DNA of 5,764 nt from Bacteroidota bacterium (GTDB lineage: Bacteria > Bacteroidota > Bacteroidia > NS11-12g > UBA955). A program made the position numbers and the translations under genes. Position 1 is the stretch's first letter; every line of letters begins with the position of its first letter. Below the pieces are notes generated by a model that was not told where the DNA came from, made no database searches, and saw only the letters and a program-made list of their open reading frames with translations. Positions 1 to 5,764 of the stretch are shown here, piece by piece. Location: contig VMCP01000033.1 in NCBI GenBank assembly GCA_008081305.1, positions 1 through 5,764 of the forward strand, in the 5' to 3' direction.

Positions 1-188
1 GCCATGGCTAATTGAGCGACTTCTTTGCCGTCCCCAAAAATGCCGAATTTAGCCTTCCCTGTTAATACTTCCTTTCGACCAATCAGTGATGCCTGTCTAC
101 TCTGAAAGGCAATTTTATAATCATTGATGACCTGTTGGTTAAATTCTTCTTGGGTCAATTCTTCCAGTTTTTGGGCCGCCTCTTGCAT
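1..188 (-). CDS. 2-oxoacid dehydrogenase E1 component (TPP-dependent), N-terminal fragment
   Basis: Partial gene cut by the left window edge; 62 complete codons are visible. The protein begins MQEAAQKLEELTQEEF and contains the stretches SLIGRKEVLTGKAKFGIF and GDGKEVAQLAMA. These resemble the N-terminus of the Bacteroidota thiamine-diphosphate-dependent E1 proteins, often a fused alpha/beta chain of about 650-700 residues, annotated as 2-oxoacid or branched-chain 2-oxoacid dehydrogenase. Such enzymes decarboxylate a 2-oxoacid and pass the acyl group to the lipoyl domain of E2 in the cytoplasm. The thiamine-diphosphate site and catalytic residues lie beyond the window, so substrate class (branched-chain, pyruvate or other) cannot be decided. 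The ATG at 188-186 is chosen because it is the only ATG near the start; an in-frame TAA lies a few codons upstream, with one possible TTG between. No ribosome binding site is visible; a perfect -7 promoter motif sits 5 nt before the ATG. Transcribed divergently from uvrB across 90 nt. The family call rests on remembered sequence similarity. Confidence 0.72.
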   Translation of the reverse strand, partial: MQEAAQKLEELTQEEFNQQVINDYKIAFQSRQASLIGRKEVLTGKAKFGIFGDGKEVAQLAM

Positions 189-196
189 TGGTGCAA
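183..196. repeat. short inverted repeat over the E1 start codon
   Basis: TTGCA (183-187) and TGCAA (192-196) are perfect 5-bp inverted arms around a 4-nt centre. The dyad covers the E1 start codon and the last three bases of its -7 element. It could be a small operator or an RNA hairpin if transcription starts further upstream, but arms this short also arise by chance. Confidence 0.3.
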
Positions 197-201
197 AGAT
201 A
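194..201 (-). promoter_or_regulatory. Bacteroidota -7 promoter element for the E1 gene
   Basis: The minus strand reads TATCTTTG, a perfect match to the Bacteroidota sigma-70-type -7 consensus TAnnTTTG. It is followed by CACCA and then the ATG of the E1 gene. No TTG is found 17-23 nt upstream, so the -33 half is missing or degenerate; the spacer is A/T-rich next to the element. With so little room, transcription would start at or just before the start codon, giving a leaderless or nearly leaderless mRNA. Inferred from motif and position only. Confidence 0.6.
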
Positions 202-211
202 CGCAATTTTT

Positions 212-222
212 AAAGGCCCTTT
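212..222. repeat. short dyad AAAGGCCCTTT in the divergent promoter region
   Basis: AAAGG and CCTTT are perfect 5-bp arms around a single C. They are nested inside a second pair, CGCAA at 202-206 and TTGCG at 221-225. The dyad lies just upstream of the E1 -7 element, where the spacer and -33 region would be, and between the two divergent genes. It could be a regulator-binding site; there is no further evidence for this. Confidence 0.25.
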
Positions 223-263
223 GCGGCATTCGATTGGGGCTTAGCATTGTCCTTTTATTGAAC

Positions 264-271
264 TAATTTCG
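264..271 (+). promoter_or_regulatory. possible -7 promoter element for uvrB
   Basis: TAATTTCG matches the Bacteroidota -7 consensus TAnnTTTG at all but one fixed position (C for T). It ends 7 nt before the uvrB ATG. The nearest TTG upstream (247-249) leaves only a 14-nt spacer, shorter than usual, so the -33 element is doubtful. No E. coli-type SOS box (CTGT-N8-ACAG) is present in the 90-nt intergenic region. The call rests on position and partial motif match. Confidence 0.35.
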
Positions 272-278
272 CCCAAGT

Positions 279-2315
279 ATGCCAGAATTTTCTCTTTCTT
301 CTCCTTTTGAACCCAAGGGTGATCAACCTGAGGCAATCAATCAGTTAAAAGAAGGTGTTCTTTCTGGTCAAAAAGCGCAAACCTTGCTCGGTGTAACAGG
401 TTCGGGTAAAACTTTTACCGTTGCGAATGTCATACAAGAAACAAAACGTCCTGTTTTGGTCTTGAGTCACAATAAAACCCTTGTGGCGCAGTTGTATGGG
501 GAATTCAAACAATTCTTCCCCGATAACGCCGTTGAATACTTCGTAAGTTATTACGATTATTACCAACCCGAAGCATTTATACCTACCACAGGAACGTACA
601 TTGAAAAAGATCTGAATATCAACGACGAAATCGAAAAGCTTCGTCTTAAGACGGTGTCAACCTTGCTTTCTGGTCGCAGGGATGTCATCGTTGTGGCGAG
701 CGTGAGTTGTATTTATGGTGCGGGAAATCCTTCTGATTATGAGAATACCATTATCCGTCTTAATGAGGGAATGGAGATTTCTCGTCAACAGTTACTTTAT
801 CGATTGGTGGAATCCTTGTATGCACGTACTACCGTTGATTTTAAAAGAGGAACTTTTCGGGTAAAAGGGGATACCGTTGATGTGCACTTAGCGTACAATG
901 ATTACGCCATACGCATCGGGTTTTTTGGGGATGAAATAGAGGAAATCTACAGTTTCGAACCAGAAACAGGTAAAAAAATCGACGACTTATTGGATTGTGC
1001 TATTTATCCGGCGCAGATTTATGTTTCTCCGCGGGATCGATTGGAACAGGTGATTCATGAAATTCAAGACGATTTAGTGGCTCAAATGGAATTCTTTCAG
1101 CAACAAGGAAGATACTTAGAAGCTAAACGCTTGGAGGAAAGGGTGAATTTTGATTTAGAAATGATTCGTGAGTTGGGTTATTGCAATGGTATTGAGAATT
1201 ACTCCCGTTATTTTGATAGAAGAAACCCAGGAGATCGCCCTTTCTGCTTACTGGATTATTTTCCGAAAGACTTTTTGCTGGTGGTAGATGAAAGCCATGT
1301 AACCATTCCTCAAATTAGGGCCATGTATGGCGGAGATCGATCGAGAAAAATCAACCTTGTAGATTATGGGTTCCGATTACCTGCGGCGATGGATAACAGA
1401 CCTCTACAATTTGAAGAGTTTTATCAAATTGTAAGTCAAGCCATATACGTTAGTGCAACCCCTTCTGAATTTGAGATCCAGGAGTCAGAGGGAGTGGTAG
1501 TTGAACAGTTGATTCGTCCAACGGGATTATTGGATCCAAAAATTGAAGTGCGTCCTCTAGAGAATCAAGTCGATGATCTGATAGAGGAAATTCATAAAGT
1601 TGTTGAGCAGGGAGATCGGGTGCTGGTAACGACCTTGACCAAGAGAATGTCTGAGGAATTATCGAAGTATTTGGCAAAGCTTGGGATTAAAGTAGGGTAT
1701 TTACACTCCGAGGTTAAAACCTTGGATAGGGTTGAAATCTTACGAAATTTAAGGCTAGGCGGAATTGATGTTTTGGTGGGTGTTAATCTATTGAGGGAAG
1801 GGTTGGATTTGCCAGAAGTTAGTTTGGTAGCTATCATGGATGCAGATAAGGAAGGGTTTTTAAGAAGTGAAACGAGTTTGGTACAAACCATTGGTCGTGC
1901 TGCTCGAAACCACAAAGGAAGAGTGATTATGTATGCGGATCGCATCACGGGTAGCATGAGAAAAACCATTGATGAAACCGAACGCCGAAGAAACAAGCAA
2001 ATCGCACACAATGAAGATCATGGAATTACTCCAACGACCGTGAATAAGTCTAAAAAGGAGATCTTCAAGCAAACGTCTGTATTGGACTCTGTGGAGGGAA
2101 AAGGGGATGAAAATGCGTATAACTTCAACTTAGAACAGCAGAATAAAGCGGCTGACCCAATTTTGGATTATCTAAATAAACCCGAGTTAGAGAAAGCGCT
2201 TAAAAAAGCGGAAAAAGACATGTTACGGGCAGCCAAAGAAATGGAGTACATGGAGGCCGCGCGTCTACGCGATGAGGTAGAAATGCTGAAGCAGAAGATT
2301 AAAGAATGCGTTTGA
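279..2315 (+). CDS. uvrB: UvrABC excinuclease subunit B
   Basis: Complete gene of 678 residues (E. coli UvrB has 673). UvrB is loaded onto DNA by UvrA, verifies the lesion by pushing a beta-hairpin between the strands, then recruits UvrC for dual incision in cytoplasmic nucleotide excision repair. All hallmarks are visible: Walker A GVTGSGKT with Lys44; the beta-hairpin aromatics YYDYYQPEA at 91-99; the UvrA-interaction domain at about 150-250; DESH of motif II at 337-340; motif V GVNLLREGLD at 501-510; motif VI QTIGRAARN at 536-544 with Arg540 and Arg543; and a C-terminal UVR domain at about 636-671, rich in charged helix, that contacts UvrC. No key residue is missing and no frameshift is seen. 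The start fits the family N-terminus (FEPKGDQPEAI follows within 20 residues). No clear Shine-Dalgarno sequence precedes it. It diverges from the E1 gene and converges on the DUF4249 gene, with one base between the stops. It appears monocistronic. Confidence 0.98.
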   Translation: MPEFSLSSPFEPKGDQPEAINQLKEGVLSGQKAQTLLGVTGSGKTFTVANVIQETKRPVLVLSHNKTLVAQLYGEFKQFFPDNAVEYFVSYYDYYQPEAFIPTTGTYIEKDLNINDEIEKLRLKTVSTLLSGRRDVIVVASVSCIYGAGNPSDYENTIIRLNEGMEISRQQLLYRLVESLYARTTVDFKRGTFRVKGDTVDVHLAYNDYAIRIGFFGDEIEEIYSFEPETGKKIDDLLDCAIYPAQIYVSPRDRLEQVIHEIQDDLVAQMEFFQQQGRYLEAKRLEERVNFDLEMIRELGYCNGIENYSRYFDRRNPGDRPFCLLDYFPKDFLLVVDESHVTIPQIRAMYGGDRSRKINLVDYGFRLPAAMDNRPLQFEEFYQIVSQAIYVSATPSEFEIQESEGVVVEQLIRPTGLLDPKIEVRPLENQVDDLIEEIHKVVEQGDRVLVTTLTKRMSEELSKYLAKLGIKVGYLHSEVKTLDRVEILRNLRLGGIDVLVGVNLLREGLDLPEVSLVAIMDADKEGFLRSETSLVQTIGRAARNHKGRVIMYADRITGSMRKTIDETERRRNKQIAHNEDHGITPTTVNKSKKEIFKQTSVLDSVEGKGDENAYNFNLEQQNKAADPILDYLNKPELEKALKKAEKDMLRAAKEMEYMEAARLRDEVEMLKQKIKECV

Positions 2316-2316
2316 T

Positions 2317-3216
2317 CTACTCAACCACCGTAATCTCTGCGGCATTTACGGCAGCTACATTGAAGAAACCCGCGATACCTCTTTTGGGGTTCTGGTTGAG
2401 GTAAAATAGATTACTCATGATGTTTACGGGAGGAGTAGCGAATAGTCCGCCATTATTGCTTTCGTTGACGATCAACTGAAACCAAAAGTAAGCCTCTCTG
2501 CTGATTGAATGTATTTCAACCCTTACTTTTTCCCCATCAACATAAGGCCTTAGGAACTCATTTAGTTGCGAGAATCTAACGGGATAAATGAAAAGATCAC
2601 CATCTTGACCATTGGAATTATTTCCCATGTCTTGAGAAATATTGAGGTCGTTGATGTCACCGAGTAAAGTGTCGTTTCTGAATGTTTTGAGCCAATAATG
2701 GTTACCTATCCCGGGAAGATCATAGGCGAAAATCTCGCAATAACGACCTGTATCAATAAAGGGAGGTCCATTTCCTTTGGTTGGTACCGTGCGTAAGCTA
2801 TCTATGCGATCGGCGGTAGGGTAAAGTTTTGTAATCCCTACGACGGTATCTCCGTTTTCTATAATGAATAAGGCATAAGAAGAACCAACTGTAAGCGTGT
2901 CACCGCTCATTTCATTTGGATTCCAGCGATAATAACCCATCGAATCATGGATGAAGGGAAATATCTTCCCCGTGCTGGTATCGGCAAGAACGACAGTGGC
3001 TGTAGTAACGGGTGGTTCTGTTCCTGGAAGATCAAAAAATGGTATGCTTTCGGTTAAGCGAATGGTTTGCGTTTGTAGCTGATTATCAATAAAAGCATCT
3101 ACTACTAACTTCTTTTGCTTTTGCTCAACATCAACCTCAACAATATCTTCACATGCCGTTTGACTAAAAGCAAGAAAAACAAATGCGGTTAGATAAATTA
3201 GACTTTTGAACTTCAT
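2317..3216 (-). CDS. DUF4249 family outer-membrane lipoprotein
   Basis: Complete gene; 299 residues from the ATG at 3216, or 303 from an in-frame ATG at 3228. I prefer 3216 because it gives a typical signal peptide starting MKFKSLIYL, two bases after the receptor stop; the 3228 start would overlap the receptor by 10 nt. A hydrophobic segment ends in SQTAC, so Cys22 is the probable lipidated residue, although Gln at -3 is unusual for a lipobox. The mature start CEDIVEVDVE is acidic. The next part, KKLVVDAFIDN (about 35-45), TIRLTESIPFF (51-61) and PPVTTATVVL (68-77), plus the C-terminal NNGGLFATPP (254-263) and GFF (283-285), match what I recall of DUF4249, a Bacteroidota family often encoded beside TonB-dependent receptors. 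No enzyme motif is visible and its biochemical function is unknown. By context it is probably an accessory or substrate-binding partner of the upstream receptor, loosely like SusD beside SusC, but it is not a SusD homologue as far as I can see. Confidence 0.85.
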   Translation of the reverse strand: MKFKSLIYLTAFVFLAFSQTACEDIVEVDVEQKQKKLVVDAFIDNQLQTQTIRLTESIPFFDLPGTEPPVTTATVVLADTSTGKIFPFIHDSMGYYRWNPNEMSGDTLTVGSSYALFIIENGDTVVGITKLYPTADRIDSLRTVPTKGNGPPFIDTGRYCEIFAYDLPGIGNHYWLKTFRNDTLLGDINDLNISQDMGNNSNGQDGDLFIYPVRFSQLNEFLRPYVDGEKVRVEIHSISREAYFWFQLIVNESNNGGLFATPPVNIMSNLFYLNQNPKRGIAGFFNVAAVNAAEITVVE

Positions 3217-3218
3217 GA

Positions 3219-5573
3219 TTAATTCCATTTAAAATTGTACGAAATAGCAGGAACGATGCTTCCAATTACACTGAATTGAATGGCTTGGTTAATTCCAGTG
3301 TTTTGATAATTATTCTCAAAATAAATAGAGAAAGGATTTCGTCGGTTGTAAGCGTTATATACACTAAACACCCAATTGCTTTCCCATTTACCTTTTTTCT
3401 TTTTGGTGTAGGTTGCAGAAAGATCTAAGCGATGGTAATTAGGGTTGCGGACATTGTTTCTATCGTTGCTACCAGCATCTGGAATGGTATATCCTTGTAT
3501 GCTGTATTGCCCAGTGTAAAAAGTAGTTGGCGTTCCGCTGCTGAAAACAAAATTCGCAGCTAAATCCCATTTTTTATTTAGGCGGTATTGAGCAACGATG
3601 TACAAGTTATGTAGACGATCAAAACGACTAGGGTACCATTCGTTATCGCTTATGCCGGGAGACTTTCTCTCACTTCTAGAAAGGGTATAACTTACCCAAC
3701 CGGTTAAATCTCCAGTTGCTTTCTTAACATATAACTCTAAACCATATGCACGGCCAATACCATTGATTAGTTCGCCTTCTAGAAGTTCATTTAATAATAA
3801 ATTTGCACCATCAACGTAATCAACTTGGTTGAGCATATCTTTATAGTAGACCTCCGCAGATGATTCAAACTCCTGTTTTCCGATGGAAAAGTTCTTGAAA
3901 TACCCGATGGTGTATTGATCTGCCAATTCAGGCTTGATATTATTGGTCGAAGGACTCCATACATCAAAAGGCACACTGGCAGCAGTATTTGATATTAGGT
4001 GAAGGTTTTGAACCATGCGATTGTAACCACCTTTTATGGATGTGTAACGATTCCATTGGTATTTAAAGCCAAATCGCGGTTCAAGATTAAGGTATTGCTG
4101 AATAACCTCATTATCGCCTGCCTGCCAAACAGAATCTACGAATCTTCGTTGACCCTCAGCAAATGGATCTCTGAAGGTGTACACATTACTTTTACCTAGA
4201 TATAAAAACTGCGATCCTCTGATACCTGCACGGATGGTAAATCGGTTATTCGGTGTCCAGTCATCGGATAAATAAATGGCGTTTTCCATGGCATATTTAT
4301 TGGGCACACCGAAGGTGTTTTCGCCCAAATTATTAACTGCTGTTGCCGTGCCTGGTTCGAAAATATAGTAGGTACTGCTTCCACCGAAACCAATTTCATT
4401 CTTAGAATTTAAGTAATAGGTAAAGTCGGTTTTTAACGAATGGTTATTGATATATGATTGCCAATCAAAGCTGAGATCATCACCAATGTTGAATTCCAAA
4501 TTATATCGGTAGCGGCTGTAGTAATAGGTGAGGTTGGAAAACAGTTTATCGTTGAAGATGTGATTCCATCTAGCGCTCAATGTGCTATTACCCCACTTAA
4601 CGCCAAATGCGTTAGCTGCAAAGAAAAGGTCATCCCCAATGTAGGTGCTAACAAAGAATTTATCTTTTCCGTTATCGTAGTTGAATTTAGCGGTAAAATC
4701 ATAGAAATAGAACTGACTGCCCTCTAGGTCTTCATTTAGAAGGGGTTTAGCGAGAACATCTATATAACTACGTCGACCTGAAACCAAAAAGCTTGCTTTG
4801 TTTTTTACTAATGGTCCTTCAAAGGTGAGTCGACTAAAAATAGTACCTACGCCTCCATTTACTTGGTAGTCACGGTTATTTCCATCTTTGGTAATAACAT
4901 CCAAAACAGAGCTCAATCTACCACCGTATTTGGCCGGTATCCCGCCTTTTATAAGTTGAACGTCCTTTACAGCATCGGGGTTGAAAATGGAAAAGAAACC
5001 GAATAAATGTGCGGAGTTGAAAACCGGTGCATCATCCATTAAAACAAGGTTTTGATCAATACCACCCCCTCTAACATTAAAGCCTGTAGCCCCTTCACCC
5101 ACGGTGGTTACTCCTGGTAAAAGTTGAATGCTTTTGATAACATCGGCTTCTCCTAAAAATGCGGGTATCTTTTTTATGACTTTTCCAGTGATAGACTGAG
5201 TGGAAATATCTACGGCTCGAACGTTATCATTTCTTTTGGCTCTGATTCGGACCTCATCTATCTCATCCGCTCTCGGCAATAAGTATATGGAAATTTGTTC
5301 ATCGCTTTGAACATTACGAACCAAGGTTACTCCTTCGTATTCACCCGCAGAAATTCGCACGGATTGCTGTCCTGAGGGTAGGGTTAAACTAAAAAATCCA
5401 TAGTTGTTGGTGGTTACCGATGCTCCATCGCTCAAGTTTTTCACCACGGCACCTTTGATGGATTCTCCTGACGTGCTGTCTTTGACAAATCCACTTAACG
5501 AATAGTTCTGTGCTTTTAAGCCAACAAAGGCAAAAAAGAAAGAGAATAGCCACAAAGCCTTGCTCCAGCGCAT
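3219..5573 (-). CDS. TonB-dependent outer-membrane receptor with carboxypeptidase-regulatory-like domain
   Basis: Complete gene, 784 residues. Residues 1-21 form a signal peptide (MRWSKALWLF, then Phe-rich core, likely cut after LKA). Residues 23-100 are a carboxypeptidase-regulatory-like beta-sandwich (SLSGFVKDSTSGESIKGAVV, TTNNYGFFSLTLP). EIDEVRIRA at 104-112 resembles the TonB-box position in Bacteroidota receptors. The plug spans about 120-227, with LLPGVTTVGEGATGFNVRGG at 151-170, LVLMDDAPV at 176-184 and KGGIPAKYGGRLSSVLDV at 209-226. The rest is a 22-strand-type barrel, with family signatures RNPNYHRLDLS (709-719) and YNAYNRRNPFSIYF (739-752). It ends YNFKWN, with Trp next to last instead of a terminal aromatic residue. 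Such proteins import a ligand across the outer membrane using TonB-ExbB-ExbD energy. The ligand cannot be read from the sequence; no SusD gene follows, but a DUF4249 lipoprotein gene does. It begins 73 nt after gltA and has its own promoter candidate. Confidence 0.93.
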   Translation of the reverse strand: MRWSKALWLFSFFFAFVGLKAQNYSLSGFVKDSTSGESIKGAVVKNLSDGASVTTNNYGFFSLTLPSGQQSVRISAGEYEGVTLVRNVQSDEQISIYLLPRADEIDEVRIRAKRNDNVRAVDISTQSITGKVIKKIPAFLGEADVIKSIQLLPGVTTVGEGATGFNVRGGGIDQNLVLMDDAPVFNSAHLFGFFSIFNPDAVKDVQLIKGGIPAKYGGRLSSVLDVITKDGNNRDYQVNGGVGTIFSRLTFEGPLVKNKASFLVSGRRSYIDVLAKPLLNEDLEGSQFYFYDFTAKFNYDNGKDKFFVSTYIGDDLFFAANAFGVKWGNSTLSARWNHIFNDKLFSNLTYYYSRYRYNLEFNIGDDLSFDWQSYINNHSLKTDFTYYLNSKNEIGFGGSSTYYIFEPGTATAVNNLGENTFGVPNKYAMENAIYLSDDWTPNNRFTIRAGIRGSQFLYLGKSNVYTFRDPFAEGQRRFVDSVWQAGDNEVIQQYLNLEPRFGFKYQWNRYTSIKGGYNRMVQNLHLISNTAASVPFDVWSPSTNNIKPELADQYTIGYFKNFSIGKQEFESSAEVYYKDMLNQVDYVDGANLLLNELLEGELINGIGRAYGLELYVKKATGDLTGWVSYTLSRSERKSPGISDNEWYPSRFDRLHNLYIVAQYRLNKKWDLAANFVFSSGTPTTFYTGQYSIQGYTIPDAGSNDRNNVRNPNYHRLDLSATYTKKKKGKWESNWVFSVYNAYNRRNPFSIYFENNYQNTGINQAIQFSVIGSIVPAISYNFKWN

Positions 5574-5577
5574 AATG

Positions 5578-5606
5578 CGAAGTTACTTCAGGCCGTTACG
5601 ATGCAA
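5578..5606 (-). promoter_or_regulatory. candidate -33/-7 promoter for the receptor-DUF4249 pair
   Basis: On the minus strand a TTG (5606-5604) is followed after 18 nt by TAACTTCG (5585-5578). This fits the Bacteroidota pattern TTG, 17-23 nt spacer, TAnnTTTG, with one mismatch. The element ends 4 nt before the receptor ATG at 5573, so the predicted transcript would begin at about the start codon. It separates the receptor unit from gltA upstream. The call is from motif and spacing only. Confidence 0.45.
5579..5589. repeat. short dyad overlapping the receptor -7 element
   Basis: GAAGT and ACTTC are perfect 5-bp arms around one central base, lying across the candidate -7 element of the receptor gene. 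A protein bound there would block transcription, so it could be an operator; the arms are short enough for chance. Confidence 0.25.
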
Positions 5607-5646
5607 TTAAATCCTCGCTGAAAGTATAGAATAGCCGACTAATCAA

Positions 5647-5764
5647 TTAACGCTTCTCCATAGGAACAAATTCACGTGGAGCAGCTCCAGTATAAATCTG
5701 TCTTGGACGAGCAATAGGCTGCTTATCGCGGCGCATTTCCTGCCATTGACTGATCCAACCTGGT
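5647..5764 (-). CDS. gltA: citrate synthase, C-terminal fragment
   Basis: Partial gene cut by the right window edge; the last 38 residues and a TAA stop (5649-5647) are visible. The minus strand encodes PGWISQWQEMRRDK, then QPIARPRQIYTGAAPREF, then VPMEKR and stop. This matches the C-terminus of type II citrate synthases; E. coli GltA has PGWIAHW, then ARPRQLYTG, then a short charged tail. The RPRQ arginines fall in the region that contributes an active-site arginine (Arg407 in E. coli numbering). The enzyme condenses oxaloacetate and acetyl-CoA to citrate and CoA in the cytoplasm, opening the TCA cycle. The two catalytic histidines and the aspartate lie outside the window. It shares its strand with the receptor gene, but no strong hairpin-plus-T-run terminator is visible in the 73 nt between them, so some read-through is possible. 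Confidence 0.92.
   Translation of the reverse strand, partial: PGWISQWQEMRRDKQPIARPRQIYTGAAPREFVPMEKR

Noticed and set aside
189..278. LexA/SOS control of uvrB
   Set aside because: No CTGT-N8-ACAG-like site is found in the intergenic region, and LexA specificity in Bacteroidota differs or is unknown to me, so nothing can be claimed.
345..2072. Minus-strand open frames of 70-139 codons inside uvrB
   Set aside because: They lie wholly within a highly conserved coding gene on the other strand, have no recognisable family features and no promoter or spacing that supports expression; they are shadow frames.
2260..2271. Palindrome CGCGT-CT-ACGCG near the uvrB 3' end, considered as a terminator for the DUF4249 gene
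   Set aside because: It encodes conserved UVR-domain residues (AARLRDE), the loop is too small for a good RNA hairpin with the full arms, and no T-run follows on the minus strand.
2328..2351. Inverted repeat CCGTAA / TTACGG just after the uvrB stop, considered as a terminator
   Set aside because: Only a 6-bp stem with a 12-nt loop, no T-run on either strand, and it lies within the DUF4249 coding end.
3791..4727. Short plus- and minus-strand open frames inside the receptor gene (for example 3999-4199 and 4458-4727 on the plus strand)
   Set aside because: All are out of frame with or antisense to an intact receptor with conserved signatures throughout; their products have no recognisable motif.
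2317..5573. Classification of the pair as a SusC/SusD polysaccharide utilisation locus
   Set aside because: The lipoprotein lacks SusD-like features and resembles DUF4249, and no glycoside hydrolase or regulator gene is present in the window.
3219..5764. Idea that the receptor imports citrate or ferric citrate because it lies beside citrate synthase
   Set aside because: Adjacency to a housekeeping TCA gene is not evidence of ligand; a separate promoter candidate lies between them and no ligand-specific motif is visible.

Overview
The window looks like an ordinary chromosomal stretch of a Bacteroidota bacterium, possibly Flavobacteriales or a close relative. Three things point there. The outer-membrane receptor is of the Bacteroidota type, with an N-terminal carboxypeptidase-regulatory-like domain, and is followed by a DUF4249 lipoprotein. 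The best promoter match is TATCTTTG, a perfect fit to the Bacteroidota -7 consensus TAnnTTTG. Shine-Dalgarno sequences are absent or weak before the genes. Base composition is moderately AT-rich by eye. I see no insertion sequence, tRNA, rRNA, CRISPR array or phage gene.

Layout, left to right. (1) Positions 1-188, minus strand: the first 62 codons of a thiamine-diphosphate-dependent 2-oxoacid dehydrogenase E1 protein, running off the left edge. (2) Positions 189-278: a 90-nt divergent intergenic region with promoter-like elements on both strands and short dyads. (3) Positions 279-2315, plus strand: a complete, intact uvrB, the helicase-like damage-verification subunit of nucleotide excision repair. 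(4) Positions 2317-3216 (or 3228), minus strand: a DUF4249 lipoprotein that meets uvrB tail to tail with one base between the stop codons. (5) Positions 3219-5573, minus strand: a complete TonB-dependent receptor, directly upstream of the DUF4249 gene. (6) Positions 5574-5646: a 73-nt intergenic region with a -33/-7 promoter candidate for the receptor. (7) Positions 5647-5764, minus strand: the last 38 codons of citrate synthase (gltA), running off the right edge.

How the genes relate. The receptor and the DUF4249 lipoprotein form a two-gene unit: the receptor stop and lipoprotein start are adjacent or overlapping, so translation is probably coupled. They probably work together at the outer membrane to import an unknown substrate, with TonB-ExbB-ExbD (not in this window) supplying energy. 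E1, uvrB and gltA are housekeeping genes with no evident link to that pair. The least characterised part is the receptor/DUF4249 pair, a recurrent but poorly understood arrangement in Bacteroidota; nothing here shows a wholly new system. A second point of interest is that promoter-like -7 elements lie only 4-7 nt before the ATG of three genes, which would imply leaderless or nearly leaderless mRNAs.
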